From NCBI GenBank assembly GCA_003524335.1, contig DQHV01000057.1, positions 3,150 through 9,038 on the forward strand: a DNA stretch of 5,889 nt, given 5' to 3'. The first letter of the stretch is position 1. Each line of letters begins with the position of its first letter. This document shows, piece after piece, positions 1 to 5,165 of the stretch. The translations under genes were made by a program, and so were the position numbers. The notes below the pieces were generated by a model that worked only from the letters and a program-made list of their open reading frames with translations, searched no databases and was not told where the DNA came from. This stretch comes from Candidatus Aminicenantota bacterium (GTDB taxonomy: Bacteria; Acidobacteriota; Aminicenantia; Aminicenantales; UBA8522).

Positions 1-17
1 GCGATGAATGTTCTCAT
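1..17 (-). CDS. thpR: RNA 2',3'-cyclic phosphodiesterase (ThpR/LigT family), first six codons only, cut by window edge
   Basis: The last bases of cinA read ATGA on the minus strand. The TGA stops cinA and the overlapping ATG opens a new frame that reads Met-Arg-Thr-Phe-Ile, then a partial codon GC (Ala) at the edge. 'MR.FIA' is the usual N-terminus of ThpR (formerly LigT), a 2H phosphoesterase that opens 2',3'-cyclic phosphates on RNA ends, and thpR commonly follows cinA in bacteria. The purine-rich AAGAAGAGAAGAAA just upstream could act as a weak ribosome binding site. Only about five residues are visible, so the name rests on the start motif, the 4-bp coupling and known gene order. The catalytic HxTx motifs lie outside the window. 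Confidence 0.55.
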
Positions 18-1297
18 CGATTTCTTCTCTTCTTGGAGCGGGCATTCTGGAGGAGATGCCGCCGCACCATGTCCAGGCCCTTCTGAGCAGACTGGAGCTT
101 GACCTGTTCCCTCTTTCCCAGGAACAGGTTTTTCTGGACTTCGGTTCCTCCCGGCCAGGCCAAAGCAGTGAAGACCAGTCCGATAGGCTTTTCCGGAGAC
201 CCGCCCGTTGGTCCGGCGATGCCCGTGACGGCCAGGCCGAGATCGGCTCGGGCGCGCCTCCGGATGCCCGAGGCCATAGCCCGGGCGACAGGAAAGCTGA
301 CCGCGCCGTGGGTTTTGATGAGGTCCGGCGACACGGCCAGAAGCTCGATCTTGGCGGCGTTGCTGTAGGCGACGGCTCCCTCCAAGAAGTACTCGGAGCT
401 TCCGGGAACATTAGTCAAGCGGTGGCTGATCAGACCTCCGCTGCATGATTCGGCGACGGCCAGAGTCTTTTTCTGCTTCTTCAAGAGCAGGCCGACGACC
501 TCTTCCAAGGAATCGCCGGTTTCGGAAAAAACATGGTTGCGCAATCGCCCCATGAACTTGGATTTCAGCCGCCGGAGCTTCTTTTCGGCCAAGACACCGC
601 TCCCCGCTGAAAAGGCACTCAGATGGACCTCAATCTGGCCGGGTGAGGCGAGGATGGTCAGGCCGAGGTCGGCCCTCTTGGGATAGAGATCGGAAATAAG
701 CGCATCGACCATCGACTCGGTTAGACCTGTCACCTTGAGCACGGCCCTGGAGAAATGGCCGGACCGCTCTTTCCCCAGGGCGGGCCATACAGATTCTTCG
801 CACATCGGCTTGAGCTCATGGGGAGGGCCGGGGAGAAGGACGATTTTCTTTCTGCCCACCATGAGCACCTGCCCGGGCGCGGTCCCATTTTTATTCGGTA
901 GGACCGCAGCGCCGCGGATGACAAACGCTTGCTTCCTATTGGGCTTGGGCATCGGCAGCTGCCGCCTCCGGAAGCGGTCTTCGATCCCCTCCAGGACATC
1001 TCTTTGGAGGACCAGGTCCCGGCCCAGCGCCCCGGCCACGGCTTCCCGGGTGATGTCATCACCGGTCGGTCCCAAACCACCCATCACTATGACCAGCTCC
1101 GTCCGGCGAAGGGCTTCACGCAGCCGCAACCGGAGGTCCTCTGCATTATCGCCCACTATCGTCTTGAAGGCCACCGTCCACCCGAGATCGTTCAGGCGAG
1201 CGCTGAGGTACAACGAATTCGTATCCTGGAAATGCGGGGTGAGAAGCTCGGAGCCGACCGCGATGATCTCGACTCTTCCGGGACGCTTATTTATCAC
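14..1297 (-). CDS. cinA: CinA: two-domain competence/damage-inducible protein A, nicotinamide-nucleotide amidohydrolase
   Basis: The 427-residue protein has the usual two-domain CinA length. Residues 6-175 form the N-terminal COG1058 (MoaB/MogA-like) domain, with GSELL at 15-19, DTNSLYL at 25-31, GGLGPTGDD at 73-81 and LLPGPPHELKPM at 154-165. Residues 270-420 form the PncC-type amidase domain, with AESCSGG at 282-288 (Ser284 is the expected nucleophile) and VTGIAGPTGGS at 357-367. In characterised members the C-terminal domain deamidates nicotinamide mononucleotide to nicotinate mononucleotide for NAD recycling, and the N-terminal domain can act as an ADP-ribose pyrophosphatase. A competence role is historical and not implied here. 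Translation starts at GTG, which overlaps the pgpA stop as GTGA. No clear Shine-Dalgarno precedes it, which fits coupling to pgpA. The stop overlaps the putative thpR start. The C-terminal tail is strongly basic (ARSKKRRNR). It is expected to be cytoplasmic and looks intact. Confidence 0.95.
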   Translation of the reverse strand: MINKRPGRVEIIAVGSELLTPHFQDTNSLYLSARLNDLGWTVAFKTIVGDNAEDLRLRLREALRRTELVIVMGGLGPTGDDITREAVAGALGRDLVLQRDVLEGIEDRFRRRQLPMPKPNRKQAFVIRGAAVLPNKNGTAPGQVLMVGRKKIVLLPGPPHELKPMCEESVWPALGKERSGHFSRAVLKVTGLTESMVDALISDLYPKRADLGLTILASPGQIEVHLSAFSAGSGVLAEKKLRRLKSKFMGRLRNHVFSETGDSLEEVVGLLLKKQKKTLAVAESCSGGLISHRLTNVPGSSEYFLEGAVAYSNAAKIELLAVSPDLIKTHGAVSFPVARAMASGIRRRARADLGLAVTGIAGPTGGSPEKPIGLVFTALAWPGGTEVQKNLFLGKREQVKLQSAQKGLDMVRRHLLQNARSKKRRNR

Positions 1298-1743
1298 TGC
1301 AGATAGATGAAAAGGTGAAGGAAAAACTTGGCCATCAGAGCGGCCGCGACATCATCGGCGATGATGCCCCAGCCTCCGGGAAGGCCCTCCAGCTTTCGAA
1401 TAGGGAAGGGCTTGACAATATCGAAAAGACGGAAAAGCAGGAATCCGATGACAAGGACGGTCCAATCTGGAGAGATGGAGAGGAGGACAAGGAGCTGGCC
1501 GGCGGCCTCGTCGACAACAACTTGTCGAGGGTCGGTTCTCTTGAGTTCGGAGGAGTAGGCGGTTGCGGCGGGAACACCCAGGACAAGAAGCAGCAAAAAG
1601 ATCAACAGTAGGTAGGGCAGAGCCAACCCATGAATAAGATACTTGTAGAGCAGGACTATGACCAAGCTGGCCAGAGTCCCGGGCGCGACGGGAAAAAAGC
1701 CCAGCCCAAAAAAGGAGGCGAGGATTCTCCAGACAGTTTTCAT
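1294..1743 (-). CDS. pgpA: Phosphatidylglycerophosphatase A
   Basis: The 149-residue integral membrane protein is about the usual PgpA length. It removes the phosphate from phosphatidylglycerol phosphate to give phosphatidylglycerol, at the inner membrane. Family hallmarks are the N-terminal GLGFFPVAPGTLASL (13-27), the acidic DPRQVVVDEAAGQ (71-83), FRLFDIVKPFPI (104-115) and GGWGIIADDVAAAL (123-136); the Asp/Glu residues are the expected metal-binding and catalytic positions. Hydrophobic spans around 24-36, 42-62, 84-106 and 132-148 fit a four-helix membrane protein. The ATG overlaps the rimO TGA by 4 bp (ATGA), and no good Shine-Dalgarno is visible, so reinitiation from rimO is likely. The stop overlaps the cinA GTG in the same manner. 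No defect is seen. Confidence 0.95.
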   Translation of the reverse strand: MKTVWRILASFFGLGFFPVAPGTLASLVIVLLYKYLIHGLALPYLLLIFLLLLVLGVPAATAYSSELKRTDPRQVVVDEAAGQLLVLLSISPDWTVLVIGFLLFRLFDIVKPFPIRKLEGLPGGWGIIADDVAAALMAKFFLHLFIYLQ

Positions 1744-3086
1744 CGGACGACAATTCCGCGTAAATCATATACTTCCGCCGAGATGATTTCAACTTTTTCG
1801 ATCGGCCGGATCGGTCCGGCGGCCGGGCCGCTCGGGTCGATCAGGACTACTCCGTCCACTTCCGGAGCCTGGAACCTGGCTCGCCCGACGATCCCTTCGC
1901 TCCCTGCCGAGGATGAAGAATCGATCAGCACTTCGAGCCGCCTACGGAGATATTTCCGCTGAATGGAGGCGGCGATCTCCGCTTGAAGAGACATGATATC
2001 GTCCCGGCGGCTGGCCTTCTCGCTTTCCGGAACCGGGTCCCCCAGCTCGAAGGCACCGGTTCCTTCTTCCGGGGAGTAGGTGAACACACCGAGATGATCG
2101 AACTGCGCCTCCCGAACGAATTTTTTCAACCGGAGGAACTCGTCGCGGCCTTCGCCGGGGAAGCCGACGATGAGTGATGTCCGGATGGCCACGTCGGGAA
2201 GCGCCTTTCGGATCTTCTCGATCAGCCGGAGGGCGCGGGTGCCAGAGATGCTCCTTTTCATCGACTTAAGCAGGCGGCGGTCGGCATGTTGGAAAGGAAT
2301 ATCCAGATAAGAACAGATCTTACCCTCTTTCATGACTTCGAGCAGAGCTGAAGTGATCTCCTCCGGATAGCCATAGAGCAGCCGGATCCAGCTGATCCCC
2401 CGGACATCGATCAGCCGGCGCAGCAGCCCGATCAGCTCGCTCATTAGGCCCTTATCGCGGCCGAAATAGGTCGTGTCCTGTGAGATCAAGTTGACTTCCC
2501 TGACTCCGCGTCCGGCCAGCTCCCCGGCCTCGGCCACAATCGACGGTATACTCCGGGAGCGGTAGGCGCCCTTGATCAAGGGGATGGCACAGAAGGCGCA
2601 CTCATGGGAACAGCCTTCGGAGATCTTGAGATAGGCCCAAGTCGAAGGCGTGGAGAGAAGGCGCGGTGACTCGCGACCGTAAAGATAGGTCTTCAGACCG
2701 CGCTCGTAGGGCCTCCTCTCGAGCGCTTCGACGATATGATCAAAATCCCTCACTCCCAACCAGACGTCCACCCCGGGGTATCTTCGTTCCAGGTCGGGCC
2801 GGTATCTCTCGACGAAACAACCGGCCACTGCGATGATCCTGTCAGGACGCTTTCTCTTGAGGGCGAGGGCGTCCTCGATACCTTTCGCAGCCTCGTCCCT
2901 GGCCGGCCGGATGAAGCCGCAGGTGTTAAGGATAATAATGTCAGCCTCCTCGGGTTCCGGGGAGATCGCGTACCCGGCCCTGCTCAGGCATCCGAGCATG
3001 ACCTCGCTGTCCACCAGGTTCTTGGCACAGCCGTAACTGATAAGGGCGACGCGGCGGCCACTGGATGGTAAAACTCGGGACGGAAT
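1740..3086 (-). CDS. rimO: Ribosomal protein S12 methylthiotransferase RimO, probable ATT start
   Basis: This radical-SAM enzyme adds a methylthio group to an aspartate of ribosomal protein S12. Numbered from the proposed start, the N-terminal MTTase domain holds three cluster cysteines: Cys20 (ISYGCAKNLVDSE), Cys56 (NTCGF) and Cys90 (AGCF). The radical-SAM CxxxCxxC is Cys159/163/166 (SEGCSHECAFC). A C-terminal TRAM-like segment (about 380-448) includes GRARFQAPEVDGVV. ISQDTTYFGRD, YLDIPFQHADRRLLKSMKR and FTYSPEEGTGA favour RimO over MiaB. The first standard start codon in frame is GTG at 3014, but it encodes the Val of KNLVDSE, and starting there loses Cys20. Between the in-frame stop at 3174-3176 and 3014 there is no ATG, GTG or TTG. 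ATT at 3086-3084, with AGGAG 10 nt upstream, gives 448 residues, close to the E. coli length. The identity is firm; the exact start is inferred. It lies 13 bp after asnS and overlaps pgpA by 4 bp. Confidence 0.92.
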   Translation of the reverse strand: MPSRVLPSSGRRVALISYGCAKNLVDSEVMLGCLSRAGYAISPEPEEADIIILNTCGFIRPARDEAAKGIEDALALKRKRPDRIIAVAGCFVERYRPDLERRYPGVDVWLGVRDFDHIVEALERRPYERGLKTYLYGRESPRLLSTPSTWAYLKISEGCSHECAFCAIPLIKGAYRSRSIPSIVAEAGELAGRGVREVNLISQDTTYFGRDKGLMSELIGLLRRLIDVRGISWIRLLYGYPEEITSALLEVMKEGKICSYLDIPFQHADRRLLKSMKRSISGTRALRLIEKIRKALPDVAIRTSLIVGFPGEGRDEFLRLKKFVREAQFDHLGVFTYSPEEGTGAFELGDPVPESEKASRRDDIMSLQAEIAASIQRKYLRRRLEVLIDSSSSAGSEGIVGRARFQAPEVDGVVLIDPSGPAAGPIRPIEKVEIISAEVYDLRGIVVR

Positions 3087-3101
3087 GGAGCGTTGACTCC
3101 T
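3084..3101 (-). promoter_or_regulatory. Ribosome binding site and ATT start of rimO
   Basis: On the minus strand AGGAG (3101-3097) overlaps the asnS stop TAG. It is followed by a 10-nt spacer and an in-frame ATT (3086-3084). This is the only Shine-Dalgarno-like element upstream of the region encoding the first RimO cluster cysteine. GGAG (3100-3097) is also complementary to CTCC (3090-3087) directly before the ATT, so a 4-bp hairpin with a 6-nt loop could hide the site. Use of ATT is inferred from conserved protein content and not measured. Confidence 0.5.
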
Positions 3102-4392
3102 AAGGGTAGATTCGATACAACAGACGCGGGAAGGGGATAGTCTCGCGGATGTGCTTAAGGCCGCACATCCAGGCTACGGTCCGCTCGACCCCCATTCCAA
3201 ACCCGGAATGAGGACATGCCCCGAAACGGCGAAGATCCAGATACCACTCGTAAGCCTCGCGCGGCAAGTTGTGTTCTTGGAGGCGCCGCTCCAAAAGAGA
3301 GAGGTCGTGGATGCGTTGGCCGCCGCCGATAATCTCGCCGTAACTCTCGGGGGCCATGAAATCGACGCCCAGGACAAGGTCACGCCGGGTGGCATCGGGC
3401 TGCATATAAAAGGCCTTGATCTTGGCCGGAAAATGAGTGATGCAGACAGGATTAGGAGAGATCTCGGATACGAGCGTTTCTTCGGGCGCTCCGAAGTCGT
3501 CACCGTAAGCCATGGCCGAACCCTTCTTCTGGAGATTGGGGACGATCTCGTCGTAGGTCAGGCGGGGGAACGGTTTGCTGATGGCCTCGAGAGGTTTGGG
3601 GTCCCGCTCCAGGTCCTCGAGGTCGGCCCGGCGCCGGGAGAGCACCCGTTCGACGATGAAAAGGACGAGGTCGGTTCCGAGCTCGATCGCATCCTCGAGC
3701 GTGGCGAAGGCGACTTCCGGCTCGACCATCCAGAATTCAATCAGGTGCCGCCGGGTCTTGGACCTCTCCGCCCGGAAAGTCGGCCCAAAGCAGTAGACTT
3801 TGCCGAAAGCGGCGGCCGTGGCCTCGTTATAGAGCTGGCCGCTCTGGCTCAAGTAGGCCTTTTGATCAAAGTACTGGGTTTCAAAAAGAGTCGTAGTCCC
3901 TTCGCAGGCGCTCGGAGTCAGAATGGGCGTGTCCATAAGCCGAAAACCGCGGCCGTCGAAGAAATCGCGGATGGCTTTAATAACCTCGGCCCGGACCTGG
4001 AGGACGGCGTGCTGCTTGCGTGACCGCAGCCAGAGATGGCGGCGCTCCATGAGGAAGGGAGTGCTGTGCTCTTTGGGAGTGATGGGATAGTCCAGGGCGA
4101 TCTGGAGTGTCTCCATGTCTTTAATGCCGACCTCATATCCGCCGGGCGCCCGCTTTTCTTCCCGGACTGAGCCCCGGATGATGACAGAGGATTCCTGGGT
4201 CAGGGCATCGAACTGGCGGAAAAGGGGATGCTCCTTGTCGGGGTTGAAGAGGGTGGCCTGGATGATGCCCGTCCCGTCCCGGACAAGGAGAAAACGGACT
4301 TTGCCGCTCGAGCGCTTGTTAAATACCCACCCCCTTATCTCGACGTCTTCGCCGGTGTGATTTCCGATTTCCTCGATATACACCCACTTCAT
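3100..4392 (-). CDS. asnS: Asparaginyl-tRNA synthetase, archaeal-type short form
   Basis: This class IIb synthetase charges tRNA-Asn with asparagine in the cytoplasm. An OB-fold anticodon-binding domain covers about residues 1-105 ([25 protein letters not shown]). It is followed by the class II core with [20 protein letters not shown] (105-124), motif 2 from [11 protein letters not shown] (206-216) through EFWMVEPE (219-226), and motif 3 GFGMGVERT (397-405). PHSGFG and IRETIPFPR near the C-terminus are AsnRS features, and motif 2 does not read like AspRS (FRDED...). At 430 residues, with [13 protein letters not shown] (159-171) and an R.YP ending, it resembles the archaeal-type AsnRS more than the longer E. 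coli form. That comparison is from memory. The ATG is preceded by GAGGAG only 3 nt away, and a strong promoter lies so close that the Shine-Dalgarno may not be transcribed. It is the first gene of the minus-strand operon; rimO follows after 13 bp. Confidence 0.93.
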   Translation of the reverse strand: MKWVYIEEIGNHTGEDVEIRGWVFNKRSSGKVRFLLVRDGTGIIQATLFNPDKEHPLFRQFDALTQESSVIIRGSVREEKRAPGGYEVGIKDMETLQIALDYPITPKEHSTPFLMERRHLWLRSRKQHAVLQVRAEVIKAIRDFFDGRGFRLMDTPILTPSACEGTTTLFETQYFDQKAYLSQSGQLYNEATAAAFGKVYCFGPTFRAERSKTRRHLIEFWMVEPEVAFATLEDAIELGTDLVLFIVERVLSRRRADLEDLERDPKPLEAISKPFPRLTYDEIVPNLQKKGSAMAYGDDFGAPEETLVSEISPNPVCITHFPAKIKAFYMQPDATRRDLVLGVDFMAPESYGEIIGGGQRIHDLSLLERRLQEHNLPREAYEWYLDLRRFGACPHSGFGMGVERTVAWMCGLKHIRETIPFPRLLYRIYP

Positions 4393-4401
4393 AGTCTCCT
4401 C

Positions 4402-4430
4402 ATTATAGGGAAACGCTAGAGCCTGGTCAA
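4402..4430 (-). promoter_or_regulatory. Sigma70-type promoter for the asnS-rimO-pgpA-cinA operon
   Basis: On the minus strand a -35 TTGACC (4430-4425; one mismatch to TTGACA) is followed by a 17-bp spacer and a perfect -10 TATAAT (4407-4402). This is the optimal housekeeping layout. Counting 7 nt past the -10 puts +1 at about 4395, an A, only 3 nt before the asnS ATG at 4392. The transcript would then be nearly leaderless, and the GAGGAG at 4401-4396 would mostly be lost. No operator or riboswitch fits in this space. Confidence 0.65.
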
Positions 4431-4481
4431 ATTGGCTCAGGAGAGTTGCGTTTTAAGGTGGGCTGTCATATCGTGATGCTG

Positions 4482-5033
4482 ATGGCCGAGGCCAAGCCGT
4501 TCGCTCCCGCCAAGTTGATCATCGGGATCATCTCTTCACAGGATGCCATTTTTGCCGGGGCTGAGGAGGAAGTAACGGCCGTCTATGGCCCCGTCGACCT
4601 CAGGAGCCCCGCCTTTCCATTCGACCAGACGGACTATTACGATAAACAGATGGGAAAAGGCCTGCGCCGCCTGTTTTTGAGCTTTTCCCGACTCGTCCCT
4701 CCCGAATCCCTGAGCGATATCAAAGTCCGGACCAATGTCCTTGAAGAAGAGACAAAAAAATCCCTCTCCCGGAAGTTCCGGGTGGTCAACCTCGACCCGG
4801 GAATCCTGACCGCTTCGGCGCTGATCATGGCCACGGCCAAGGACTTCGCCCACCGCGTCCCCCTCAGGCAAGGGATCTACGCCCACCTCGAGCTCCTTTT
4901 TTCCCGGAGCTCGGTCAAGTTTCTGCCCTGGACTTATCCGGATTTCAGGCAGGAAAGCTACCAGAGATTCTTTCTAGAAGCCAGGCAAGCCTATCTCCGG
5001 CAGCTCAAAGGGATGATCTTGGGCCGAGCCTAA
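4482..5033 (+). CDS. DUF4416 family protein, function unknown
   Basis: The 183-residue soluble-looking protein matches what I recall of the DUF4416 family, which has no established function. Visible blocks are KLIIGIIS (11-18), VYGPVDLRSPAFPFDQTDYY (34-53), MGKGLRRLFLSF (57-68), SDIKVRTNVLE (78-88), VNLDPGILTASALIMATAKD (102-121), HRVPLRQGIYAHLEL (124-138) and LPWTYPDFR (148-156). No signal peptide or membrane helix is evident. The start is uncertain: MAEAKPFAPAKLIIG at 4482 fits the usual family N-terminus, but ATG 4476, GTG 4473, GTG 4458 and TTG 4446 are in frame. AAGGTGG at 4455-4461 and AGGAG at 4439-4443 are ribosome-binding-like but poorly spaced for any of them. It is divergent from asnS, with about 90 bp between start codons, and ends at a terminator. 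No clear plus-strand promoter is visible. Confidence 0.85.
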   Translation: MAEAKPFAPAKLIIGIISSQDAIFAGAEEEVTAVYGPVDLRSPAFPFDQTDYYDKQMGKGLRRLFLSFSRLVPPESLSDIKVRTNVLEEETKKSLSRKFRVVNLDPGILTASALIMATAKDFAHRVPLRQGIYAHLELLFSRSSVKFLPWTYPDFRQESYQRFFLEARQAYLRQLKGMILGRA

Positions 5034-5049
5034 TCGTTTTTTCTTTTTT
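5019..5049 (+). terminator. Rho-independent terminator of the DUF4416 gene
   Basis: TTGGGC (5019-5024) pairs with GCCTAA (5028-5033) across a CGA loop, giving a 6-bp stem with one G-T pair. After TCG comes a T-rich tract of six Ts, one C and six Ts (5037-5049). The 3' arm contains the TAA stop codon of the DUF4416 gene, so coding and termination signals overlap. The stem is short and the T-run starts 3 nt after it, so strength is uncertain. The layout is right for the plus strand only. Confidence 0.55.
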
Positions 5050-5125
5050 GCTTTTCCCTAAAGAAACGAAGGAAGCGGCCATCGCCGCTCGCCGGTCAGA
5101 ATCCAGAGGGTCACAGATCGCGGCC

Positions 5126-5141
5126 TCGAGGCCGGCCTCGA
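5126..5141. repeat. 16-bp perfect palindrome
   Basis: TCGAGGCCGGCCTCGA equals its own reverse complement. It overlaps a second 12-bp palindrome, GGCCTCGAGGCC (5122-5133). It sits between the cysteine desulfurase and the DUF4416 gene, inside the small 54-codon ORF. No T-run follows on either side, so it is not an intrinsic terminator. It may be a protein-binding site, or simply the result of GC-rich Gly-Leu-Glu-Ala codons. Confidence 0.4.
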
Positions 5142-5165
5142 CGGCCAGGGCGCACAGCCTCCCCC

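Noticed and set aside
735..1310. 191-codon plus-strand open frame (and an overlapping 125-codon frame)
   Set aside because: Antisense to the conserved N-terminal domain of cinA, with low-complexity Ser/Arg/Pro composition and no family resemblance.
1740..3014. rimO starting at the GTG at 3014
   Set aside because: This start would remove the first of three N-terminal cluster cysteines. That GTG is the Val codon inside the conserved KNLVDSE motif.
3059..3061. GTG at 3061-3059 as an alternative rimO start
   Set aside because: It is out of frame with RimO and has no Shine-Dalgarno. It would only work if a one-base indel were present in the data.
1740..3086. MiaB (tRNA methylthiotransferase) instead of RimO
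   Set aside because: ISQDTTYFGRD, the YLDIPFQHADRRLLKSMKR wording and the C-terminal APEVDGVV block fit RimO. No MiaB-specific wording was seen.
3151..4023. 290-codon open frame on the plus strand
   Set aside because: It lies fully antisense to asnS, whose class II motifs are clear. The plus-strand peptide has no recognisable motif, and long antisense frames are expected at this GC content.
4443..4472. TTGCGT...CATATC as a plus-strand promoter for the DUF4416 gene
   Set aside because: The spacing is only about 15 bp and both boxes match the consensus poorly.
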